NCBI GenBank assembly: GCA_907165275.2
Contig: OU015652.1
Span: forward strand, 8,757,001 to 8,821,000
Length of the DNA: 64,000 bases
Source: Zygaena filipendulae
Taxonomy: Eukaryota > Arthropoda > Insecta > Lepidoptera > Zygaenidae
Direction of reading: 5' to 3'
A model generated the notes under the pieces. That model saw only the letters and a list, made by a program, of their open reading frames with translations. It did not search any database and was not told the DNA's origin. Positions 11,898-21,909 of this stretch are shown in pieces (within the stretch, counting starts at the first letter, position 1; each line of letters begins with the position of its first letter). The translations under genes and the position numbers were made by a program.

Positions 11898-12123
11898 GCG
11901 GGGTTAGCGAAGTTGACATTCTACAATCGTTGACGCATACAAAACATAAGTAGCGAACCGTCATGTCACTTGGTCAGTCAATCTGTAGCACGAATTTTTT
12001 CGCTCTCGTCTGTCGATACAAACTAGAATTTTTCTAAAAACGTAGTGATTACCTTCTCTCTGGTTTTCTATTCTAGTTTTCTATGCGTCAACGATTGTAG
12101 AATGTCAACTTGTCTAACCCCGC
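11898..12123. mobile_element. MITE with about 42-bp TIRs in GPCR intron 2
   Basis: GCGGGGTTAGCGAAGTTGAC at 11898 and its inverted partner ending at 12123 are nearly identical over about 42 bp; both include ACATTCTACAATCGTTGACG. The roughly 140-bp interior has no coding capacity. The transposase family is not recognised. Confidence 0.75.
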
Positions 12124-12229
12124 TGGTGGCTGGTGCGGCGTTTCTTATCTCGTAATAGAGTCGGCTTTGGGGAGAGACCCAAGAAAAATCCTGTTGCTCC
12201 TTGCACTGATACCTACTGCAGAATTAAGT

Positions 12230-12443
12230 TTAACCTGTAGTAATCCTTACTAATGCTTATTATAAAATGCGAAAGTGACTTTGTTTATTTGATATGCTTT
12301 CACGTCTTAACGGGTCAACCGATCATCCTGAAATTTTGCATACTCATTGTCAGGGGTACAGAGAAAGACATAGGATACTTTTATCCCGGAATTACCGCGG
12401 GAACTTTGAAATCACCGTGGGTAAAACCACGGGGAACAGCTCC
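12230..12443 (+). repeat. SINE-like copy, forward (body type b)
   Basis: Contains ATTATAAAATGCGAAAGTGA, GCTTTCACGTCTTAACGG, TTGTCAGGGGTACAGAG and the tail ACCACGGGGAACAGCT. Confidence 0.8.
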
Positions 12444-13321
12444 TAATAAAAAAAAAATCTCTTGTTCGGCCAGGTCAAAAATGTCTTCAACGCCGTTACA
12501 GTTTGAAATTATTGTGTGGCTATAGTTTCTATGTGGGCAGGTGCTATGAGTGGACGTAAAGTGGCTTAACACGGTATACTTAGTATAATTTTGATACCGA
12601 CGTAGCAGCTGGCACTTGCTTAATTTTATTACTTTCTGAACGTGAAACAGATAGCCCTTATTATTTAATCAACGTCAAATAATAAGTCTTCGTTAACAGA
12701 AAACAGAACACTATAGCTAATATACATATTTATAAGGTTGGCTTGGAAGGGAGTATCAAGGTACAAGTACTTTAAATCAACATTGACGCCTATCACAGAT
12801 AATATAATACCTACTATACTAGTCGCCTAAGTTATTTTTTTGCTCCCGTCAGCAGGTAATTTTTTTCTAAAATCACCAAATTCAAGTAAACATGCAAAGT
12901 CGGCTAGTTTATTAATGTTATGCTTCTTGACCTCACATGATGACCAGAAATGTATGTAATTTACGAACAAAATGAAGTTTTTTTTTGCATTTGAAAGATT
13001 GTTTGAAAGTGTGTTTCTCGACAATCTGTTGACTTTTGGAATTTTATATTATGCCAAAAATCATGATCATGTAAACTTTGATACGCTTTCGGCAATGGTA
13101 ATATGGGAAAGAAAGATCTTTTAATTTTAGATTTTGTTCTATAAAGTCCTTTCTTTTGGAGGCCTGCGCTTTTACTTTGTTTTTAGTCAAAAATAGTTGA
13201 AAATATAATAAATATTATATCTAATAATTCTATTAAAAACCTACTTGGGTGTGAACTCTCTTTTGCGACCTGTTTATCAGGAGCTAGATACATTTTACTA
13301 TTTCTGTTTCAAAATAATTTC

Positions 13322-13550
13322 AATATTAGCTGTTCCCTGCGATTTCACCCGCGTTAATTTCAGAGTTCCCGCGAGAATTTCGGGATAAAAAGTAGGTAAT
13401 TTATGTCCTTCCCTATACCCCAGACAATGTGTGTGCAAAATTTCATGGAGTCGTTTGAGCCGTTAAGGCGTGAAAGTGTAACAGACAGACATACAGACAG
13501 AGTTACTTTCGCATTTATAACTTTATATTTATATTTATATTTATATTTAT
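13322..13550 (-). repeat. SINE-like copy, reverse, with TTTATA repeat
   Basis: Starts TAGCTGTTCCCTGCG, includes GTTTGAGCCGTTAAGGCGTG and ACAGACAGACATACAGACAG, and ends with TTTCGCATTTATAAC followed by four to five TTTATA units (about 13524-13552). Confidence 0.75.
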
Positions 13551-14246
13551 AGGGATTAACATTTTGTAGAAAAAATTTAATAATTATATTGTACCTACCT
13601 AATAAAAATATTTATTTCCAACAACTTTAATGCTTACATTTGTTAGTCAAACAAATTATACTACATCAATTCATCATTGTCAGAGAAAAAAAAAACCCAT
13701 ATAATCGGAACTAATCGAATAAAAACACGTTTTTTTTTAAGCTAGAACAAAATGAGTGACATGTGTTGAAAATTACACATGTAAAAATTTAATTTTTATA
13801 AACTATTTTCATTATCTGTGCTATTTCCAAGAAGACCTGCTAACTTATATTTAGCCCATATAAACCACGTACAACAGTTCGGCAAATAAGCGGTATTTTC
13901 CTAATAATACCTATAAGTCTTATTTAGAGAGTAAACCCGACCTTGTTTCAATGTTAAGGTTTCTAGATAAAACACTAGAGACTGGTGTAGGTATAACCAA
14001 GGAAACTAGTTTATAGGGCGTCAATGAAGATATTTTCCTCGAGTGTTGAGATTTTAAAGTATCTACTTAGGTATGGATTGTATAAATCATACTAACGCAA
14101 GCATTCCGTTATGAATCTCATGAATTCTCGCCACCTGCCTGCCGTATAATTACTTGAAAGCCGACACTAAAACGTGAAAATTGTTGGGTTTAATTATAAG
14201 GACAAGAAAAACTACCAGCAAAACGCGTACCTACATTGCTCTATTA

Positions 14247-14725
14247 TAAATGCAAATGTAATTCTGTCTGTCTGTCGGTCTGTCTGTTACGCTTTCACGC
14301 CTTAATGGCTCAATCCATCATCACGAATTTTGCATACACGTCAGGGGTACAGAAAAGGACATAGGGTACTCCGGGATAAAAACTATCCTATCTTTTAAGT
14401 TGGACCAAATACAACATAGTGACGAAATTTCATCACGATCGATTCAGTAGTTTCGGAGTCCATCGCGGACAAACAACGTGACACGTGATTTATATATATT
14501 AGACTAGCTGTCCCCCGCGATTTCATCCGCGGTAATTTCGGAGTTCCCGCAGGAATTCCGGGAAAAAATTGTACCCCTGTCAGTAGTTTACGGTGATTAG
14601 CTGTTCCCCGCATTAGTGCCGGAGTTCCCGCGGGAATTCCGGGATAAAAACTATCCTATCTTTTAAGTTGGACCATATTATAAATCGTCACAAAATTTTA
14701 TCAAAATCCGTTCAGTAGTAAAGGT
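14247..14725. repeat. Chimeric SINE-like cluster
   Basis: A forward type-b head (ATTATAAATGCAAATG through CATAGGGTACT, about 14247-14370) runs directly into a reverse type-a piece (CTATCCTATCTTTTAAGTTG, CCATCGCGGACAAACAACGT, about 14371-14505). This is followed by two more reverse tails starting at about 14510 and 14598. The abrupt strand switch marks recombination or nested insertion. Confidence 0.65.
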
Positions 14726-15432
14726 AAAGGTTGTTTCCAGAGATTTGGATATGTCGGGAGCACGGGCAGTGGAGGTGAGCGTTCATGCATTGTAAAGGGG
14801 CCCCATTAAACCTAAACCTGGGTCGCAAGTCCCAGGCACTGTTCCGTGTTCCCTACGGATATCTGGTATGCTGTATAATCTATAACAATGTTGGTGCAAT
14901 TGCTTATTAAGTTTCTTGTTCATTCTATGTGTCGCTCGGCTAATAGTCTCGGTCATATCTTCATCTCTGCCTGTACGTTATATTATATTATCCAGCTCCA
15001 TCTATCTAGCTGTTATCTAGTCTAATCCTATTGCTCTAAATTTCCTACATATACATTGATAAAGTTTCAGACATGTACCGTAGTGTTAGGAACACTAAAA
15101 AAAGAAGGACCGAATAATATCAATTCATTCAGTAAGACAATTGTAGGTATGGAAAAAAGATATCAGAAAACAAAAAAAAAAGTACCTATATTATCTAGAA
15201 TCAGAAAATATCTTTCTTGTGCTCGTATGTGCTCAGGCCTAATGGTGTTAAGTAGACTCAGCAATTAGCATTGTGCTGCAGGTACTTGAATTCATAGTGC
15301 TGATTTCATTCAAGACCATACGCAAAAATAAGTAATGATATTAATGATAAGATGAAGTGATCGACTTGACGGCGGCCGGCGCTGGTGAACTTCGTGCGTT
15401 CAACGAGAAATGATATTAATGGTTGATTGCAG

Positions 15433-15611
15433 GCGAGGTGATGGACTTGATGGCGCTGGTGGGCTCAGCGGTTAACTTCGTACTGTACTGCAGCATGAGC
15501 CGGCAGTTCCGCAGCACGTTCACGCGGCTAGCTCGCAAGGCGATGCCGGCGCGGGCGCGCCCGCCCCACAGCGACGCGGAGGCCCTCACCGTAATTAACA
15601 CGATGACATAG
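15433..15611 (+). CDS. GPCR coding exon 3 (TM7 and C-terminus)
   Basis: Completes codon 333 (G|GC) and encodes residues 334-391, ending at TAG 15609-15611. It holds TM7 (about 336-354) with NFVLY at 347-351 in place of the NPxxY motif, followed by CSMSRQFRSTF, the conserved start of helix 8 in insect myosuppressin-type receptors. A short basic tail rich in arginine, alanine and proline follows, with no obvious palmitoylation cysteine cluster. The acceptor TTGATTGCAG is strong. The exon is GC-rich relative to its flanks. The total of 391 residues is within the usual range for the family, although the C-terminal tail is short. Confidence 0.85.
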
Positions 15612-16228
15612 CGCACGCGCAACGCGTCCACTGCGGTCGCGCAACTCTGAAACACCCAAGTATCTTAATATATCCACATTCAAAGACATTTTTTTCTTTA
15701 CTGCGTGTGCTACCAAGAAAAGTATTTTCTTTTTTGTCAAATCAATTTGTCTGGAAATTATATACATACATACGTACCAACGTGGTAACTCTGCACCTAA
15801 CTCAAAATATTTGTTCCACAAGAAAAAATCAAATACGAAGAACAAGAAACTTATTGTAATTCAATAAGGCGTAAGAAATTGGTCCACAATCTTACACTTG
15901 TCTCGTACCTAAACTCTGAGGCACGATAATATTATTATGCTCAATGAGATTTCCTACACCGGATTTAACGAGAACAACTTTTTTCATAATGAAGTATTGA
16001 AGAATTCTGACTGAGACTTGTGACGTTGCAATTTTATAGAGATTTAAGAAATACGTGTGTATTCAAATCGACATAAAGGTCCCAGGCATGTAGCAGGTTT
16101 TGTATGTAAATATATAAAGCTAATAGGTAGACAAAGAAAAAAAAAGTGGTTTAAAATTTTTTTTTTTAAAGTAACGTTTATAAAAGGCCAATCAGGGAAA
16201 ACAGAAAATAAGGGTGAGGACTGAGGTT
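15612..16228 (+). other. Probable GPCR 3' UTR and downstream flank
   Basis: Follows the stop codon directly. AATAAG at about 15863 is a weak candidate poly(A) signal; clear AATAAA hexamers lie farther on. No separate gene seen. Confidence 0.35.
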
Positions 16229-16840
16229 GCCATAATAATAAATAATAATTCGCTTTATTACGCTCGTGGCCAACCACGGGCGTGGTCGTTCAAAACATAA
16301 TGTAATAAATATTCAATCTGTGAGAATGTTCTCTTATTTCTCTATCGTAAAGTACGGTATTAAGTGATATGAATATAACATTCTTGCCTCTGAGAGTCAA
16401 GTGGGATGCTGAACTAAAAGTTCTTAGATTAGTTTTAGAAAACTTTTCCGCTAACGGAAAAACTATTGATAGCCGTCCCAAGATATTGTGACGGTGGGAC
16501 TTGAATAAAAATAAGAGTTTAAGTGTTGGCTGTCGTTGATGACCAAATCAACTCTAACTTTTACTCACTCCCAGGTGTACCTGGCTACAGGGGTTAATAA
16601 AATCATCATTCATCAGTGATACCTATATCAAGATTCAAGCGATTAAGGAAATATTTTGTTAAAAATGTTCTCAAGTGACGAAGCCATATCAAAAGCCATA
16701 AAGCCTGGCATAAATATTTGTATAAAACGATTGTCACTATCGAGTGCTCTTGAGATCAATCTCAATTGGAGGAATTTCTCATAGGTTGATCTTTTCCGTA
16801 ACTTCCACTCATATTCCTAATTCCATTAAGGATCACTCAC
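16229..16840. other. Unassigned flank with short repeats
   Basis: Contains AATAATAAATAATAATTCG and GCCAACCACGGGCG words near 16229-16285, common in dispersed insect repeats, and a TTGGCTGTCGTTGATG segment near 16528. No gene recognised. Confidence 0.35.
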
Positions 16841-17880
16841 TTACACGCAGGTAATATCATCGGGGGCCACAGCAGTGCCCCCGCCAAGTCGAGCGCGAAG
16901 CAAACACTGCCCTACCATACTGGAACCATTTCGCCGCATTTTCAGGCCCCTATTTGAGAACCTCTGGATAAGACGAGAACGCTTTATAGCTTACTGGATG
17001 ACGATAATTTCTGCGTGCCCCCCGATCATATACTTAAAATCAAAAATGTCAAGTCTGTAGGTCACTTAGTTCCGAAGTTAAGCGAAAGCAAAGTTTCGCA
17101 TTTATGACACTCACTCATTCACTCATGATCATCAGAATAGAACTAGTACTTCCCATAAACTCAGAGAGCTGAAATTTGGTACAGGGTTTAATGGCCACAT
17201 AAAGGGAAAACTATAAAAACTAGGATAATCGAAGATCTGGAGTACCTGGTGACCCTGATTAGAAAACACAAGAGCCCAACCAAACTATTAGAGATCGACA
17301 TACCGCCTTTACAAAAAATATTCAACTTGGTGGGCCGCTTCATTTGATGTCAAAAATCGAAGGTCTGAAGTATTTGATGAAGAACCCTCAGCTAGTCTCA
17401 GCTGTATTAGAGATATGGTAATGTCCCGTTCTACTATTGGTACATAAAAAAATCGACTGTCATTGCAAAAATCCAGCGTAGTGGGACAAATCTTCTAATT
17501 TAATAAATCTGACTAAGAGTGGCGGTGATACCCGCACACGTTACGCGAATAGGCATTACGAAAAACTGTTGCTACTGTACAAGAATCAGAACCGGAAAAG
17601 AGAAAAGAAAGATTTGTAATAATAAAAAAACTACTTCTAAAAGGAAAAAAACTGTCTCAACTCAAATAAGAAAATGTAATAAAATAAATCAATATGCCCT
17701 CGTTTCTACAAAAAGAAGTGAAATCCCACCAAAAACATTCTGTAAAAAACTAGCCAAGTCTGGAGCTGCTTGTTTATCTCTAAACAGTAATGAAATCTAG
17801 ACAAAGACGTGCCAAGTCTAAGGTTCCTCACTGTGATTTCTTTATTATTATAGTTAATGTTGTGTGACTTGGCCGTTGAA
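16841..17880 (+). repeat. Long non-coding interspersed repeat, left arm of an inverted pair
   Basis: About 1 kb without a long reading frame, including CCGAAGTTAAGCGAAAGC and ACTCACTCATTCACTCATG. It ends in about 165 bases (17714-17880) with AGCCAAGTCTGGAGCTGCTT, CTTGTTTATCTCTAAACAG and TTATTATTATAGTTAATG. That last part returns in inverted orientation at 25620-25800 on the other side of the BEL element. The GAAGTGAAATCC start of the arm links it to the family at 425-620. Confidence 0.6.
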
Positions 17881-18186
17881 GGGTACACAAGGGTACAAAA
17901 CCAGGTGCTCCATGACACCATTACACCAATCTGTCGCCAGAACCGCTACCCATTGACGATGGAAAATTGCCACTTGGAAAACGTTGATTTAATAACCAGT
18001 CAATTGTAGGCTTGATAAAGCTGCGTATTTCAATAATATTTATGTATAGGCGAGCCTGAAACAATCAGTATAAAAAATTATTTCCAGTACAGACGGACTT
18101 CTAAACCTTGATAGAAGTCCGTTTGTACGTCTATTTTATGTTAGATCGGTGGTCGATTTGACGCCAGCCTAAAATGAGACACTAGC

Positions 18187-19419
18187 TGTCGCGAAGCGCA
18201 TCGATGTCTTCGCGAAATGTTTGGATCTATGGTGAGAATAATGGCAACATTAGTCTATGGTTGAATTACAATAGAATACGATTTATCTGTGACACATCTG
18301 AAATGGTTTAACTCTATGATTTTGCTTATTACGTAATCTCCGGTTCCGTTAGTTATGATAATTTCTACCTACCTCGACATTTTCAATAATGCAGTTAGTT
18401 AGTGAGGGGTGCACGAGGCTGGGAGAGAGAAGGAGCGGGACAAGGTGGCCTGGCGTCAAGCGCAGATGGTGAAATCAAAGCTAAGTACCTAGGCTAAGTC
18501 ACTAAACTAATCGTCTAACTAAGTACATAAACATTCTTTGAGTGTAACGATATAATAATTTCATAGCTTCTAATTGTTAGCTAGCCTAATGGGTGCGCAC
18601 TCTTCTAGGATACGAGATGGATGTGAGGGGGTTATGTATAATGGTTATAAGAACGTCTTTGTGAAGGGACAGTGAAAGAAGGTTAATATGATGCAGGATG
18701 AGTAAACGCGAAGACGGGAGTAAAGCTCATCTCTGCGGGTTCCCTGGGGGAACCAACGATGAACATGATCACATGGACGCGGCAGCGTTATAGCGAGCCC
18801 CTTCCATGTGAAGCTTCCGTATGAAGCCAAAGATAATAAATGATGCAGGATGGGCAACAAGGACGGTTGTAAAGCATCTCTGCGGGTTCCCTAGGGGAAC
18901 CAGGGATAACCATGACCGCATGGACGGGCAGACGAGGCACCGTTACCATAAGCCCCGTCCATGTGAGGCCTCACCGGGAGGTACGAATTAATGATCAAAG
19001 ATAATGTCCACATCCAAGTAAACCATCAAAGTCATAATCAGCTATAGTATTATAATAGGAGCCGAGCTGCTTGCGGAGCATTGTACAATATAACCTTCAC
19101 ACATCCATAGCTAGGATTGTAGGATTGATAAACCACTAGGTCTTAGGGCATCCCAACGGTGATGTCATCTTCCATTTTACTGTGCAGGACACCGAGTAGG
19201 AGAGAGGCCAGAGACAGGGCAGTCCGACGAGCCCGCTATGAATAATAACGCAGGTATGACTCCAAAGTGATAGTATATTCAATTCGGCGACATTCTGTTC
19301 CATTATGCATCCCTTTGTATTAATATTGTATATAATGTTATAAACATTATAATAGTTATCCCCTAAATGAGCCTGAGTTGCTATAGCAGATAAATGGAAA
19401 AGAATGCCCCTCGCCGACA
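18187..19419 (+). repeat. 5' LTR of BEL/Pao element
   Basis: 1233 bp, TG...CA ends. It includes internal near-repeats: two units with GATGCAGGATG, CATCTCTGCGGGTTCCCT and GGGGAACCA at about 18690-18760 and 18842-18905. Small open frames inside match those in the other LTR and are not taken as genes. Confidence 0.92.
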
Positions 19420-19437
19420 TGGTGGAGATGCTGGGAT
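19420..19437 (+). other. Probable primer binding site
   Basis: TGGTGGAGATGCTGGGAT starts with no gap after the 5' LTR. Its complement ends in CCA and has CCCAG before a seven-base acceptor-like segment, as expected of a tRNA 3' end. The tRNA isotype was not identified. Confidence 0.6.
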
Positions 19438-21909
19438 CATGATTTGATAAAATGAACCAGAGCTCTCAGCACATGGAGTCATACCGAGCATAAAATATAA
19501 CAAAGTACCAAGTTGTTTCTCTCTCTAATTTATGTGAAACTAGGTGGTGCCTGCGGTTTCATCTGCGTGAATTTTCGACCCCTGCAATCTACTTATCGGT
19601 TACTTATCTACTTAGCAATTTATACAACTTATTTATTATTTTCCCTACCTACATGACATTTATAATTATGACCAAAGAGTAGGTAGGTATCTCAGAGGAA
19701 TAACTAAAGCATATTCTTCTGAGGTAGGTATATAACCACTACGTGATTTTGACATTATGGCGCATCGCAAAAATTTAAAAACAAATACTTTATTTTTGTG
19801 GTTGGTTACTCTTCTTTTATCACCCCTCTCAATTCTAGGTAAAAATATTCAAGGTACAGAATCGCGGATTCCGCTCTTTTATTATAGTACAGATATAGCA
19901 ACAAATTAAAGATTTTGAATGTGTAGATACATTGCTGCCGAGCTGCAATGATGGTTGTCGTTGACAGCAAATGAAATTTGATAAATTTTTCATGCTTTGA
20001 TGTTAAAATGTGAATTTTGAACTTGAATTCTCGTTTGGTCTAAAAATAGCCCAATTAGTTCTACTGCTCCTCGGAAGAGGGCGCGTCGTCGCAAAATTGG
20101 CGGGACGGGAAAGCAAAATGGCACAGTTGGCAGAATTGATTTCCGAGACGCTCATGATACTGTTGAAAGTTTGAATTTCCCGCGTTGATCTTTGGGATTC
20201 GATGGAATGTATCGAACGAACGATTTTGAAACTATTTTAGTTGATATTTAAGTCGAATTTATTTCTATGGTAAAAATTCGGTAGTACCAACTTAAGAAAC
20301 GGGCTTCATGTGAACCATTTCCGATTTGTCATACAGATGTAAGAATTTTCTTGTAAAACTGCTTATGTTAACATAGCGAAACTTGCAATTTGAATTTAAT
20401 ATTATTTCAGTGCATCATACAATATTATTGGTGGATCAAGTAGATGAAAATAGTTGCCCTTAAAACTAATTAAAGAGTGAAAATTATCCTATTTCATTAA
20501 TGTGAAAATTAACAAAGCAGGTAAATAAGTGCTATATAACGAAATTTAAATAAAACAGACGACAGTGGTAGTTGAAATTTGAATAAGGAATTGAAGTGGT
20601 GAAGTTATTAAACTCAAAATTTATATTAGGATTACCTGTTTCTACAAAGAGTCAATTATTTTCCAGAAGGAAATCATATTGCCCAAGCAGTAATATCAAA
20701 GACTGAAGTTTATCTCATTTACTGGAGTTTTTAATACAAACGATAGGTACCTACACGTGAGTACCTCGTGTTTCCTTTTATGATTATAGTTTTGAATGTT
20801 TGGATGTCTATCAAGTGAGAATTGATTTAAAGAATAAATACTGTTCTTTAATGAAGTAGAATCGAATTAAGGATTACATGAATATATACTTATCTACCTA
20901 TTAAAGAGAATATCTGACATCTGGTGGATGGAAATTGCCTAAAAACAGAATTCATTAAGTGAATTTAAGAAAAGTTTAATTGTTTATAGGTTATTGAAGT
21001 TAATTTAGTGCTAACTTTTTAAATATTTAGATTCAGAAGAATCTATTTACAAGTATAAGATTACAAATATATTTTCTATATATGGAAAACAACCTTTAAA
21101 TTATCAAGTTAACATTTCATTTTTAAAGGAGTACTTATCAGTGGATACTAAGATACCTATGTACTAAGATAAAGGATTAATAACATTATTCACTGGTTAA
21201 GTTGGAATTTTAATTGATCTGAGTGAATTTTCAAATTTGAATAAATATAGCTAATTTTTTTTGAAAAAAAAGGGGATTATTAGTTTAAATACAAGTATCT
21301 AAATTGAACATAATATACATGGGTTATATTTATAATAGAATTTAAAAGAAATTCTATAGTATTACCTATTTCAAAACAATATTAGGTTTTAATTTCATGG
21401 AGATAGGTACATTGTTATTATGAATCTCAATTCTTTTAACTTTCAATTATTATTATAATACTAGCTATATACATAGAGGTTTAGAAAGAGGAAAAACATA
21501 AATGATAACTGCGTTCTCGATTAGTAACTATTCAATTATGTCGAGGGTATACCTATCAACGTTAGATATGTGTGCCGAGGGGGTATGTACTCTCCACTTA
21601 GGTATATTGTGAATGGTTGACTAGGTAAATTGATGAATAGTATAAGAGTTAGTTACTCGTACAACAAGTGAATTATCTAACTGAATAAATTGATATAACT
21701 TTTTGAAATCTTAACGGAAATTTATATTATGACAACTGAAGCTTTATTATCCTTCTAGGATAGGAAGTGATGAAATAATTTTTTATTTATTTTTATTTAA
21801 GTGGGATTACTAACATTCAAGTTCGACATATACACCAAAGGATATTGACGAATCGTTTCCCAAGAAGTACTTAAATATACAAGAATTATTAGTATAAAGA
21901 AGATTCATC
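19438..21909 (+). other. Unusually long untranslated leader of the BEL/Pao element
   Basis: About 2.5 kb separates the primer site from the start codon and lacks a long ORF. It contains SINE-like sequence at 19543-19895; 19900-21909 is AT-rich with no recognised feature. Confidence 0.6.
19543..19895 (-). repeat. SINE-like sequence inside the BEL leader, reverse (body type d)
   Basis: GGTGCCTGCGGTTTCATCTG at the left and TCAATTCTAGGTAAAAATAT, ACAGAATCGCGGATTCCG and CTTTTATTATAGTA at the right are the reverse complement of the two ends of the copy at 29945-30272. The middle differs from that copy. Confidence 0.65.

Larger units (their letters stand above)
9932..15432 (+). other. Intron 2 of the GPCR gene (about 5.5 kb)
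   Basis: Bounded by donor GTAAGT and acceptor TTGATTGCAG, phase 1. It holds SINE-like pieces at 11251-11345, 12230-12443, 13322-13550 and 14247-14725 and a MITE at 11898-12123. The remainder (9932-11250, 12444-13320, 13551-14246, 14726-15432) shows no gene or recognised element. A pair of TTGGAAG...AACTTCCA palindromes around 10935-11020 flanks ACTATCGATAGT. Confidence 0.75.

Noticed and set aside
13510..13552. CRISPR-like short tandem spacing
   Set aside because: It is a simple TTTATA microsatellite; no spaced repeat-spacer pattern occurs anywhere in the window.
18645..19420. Open frames of 71 and 94 codons on the minus strand in the 5' LTR, repeated in the 3' LTR
   Set aside because: They lie inside LTR sequence and are duplicated only because the LTRs are; no domain or start context supports a protein.
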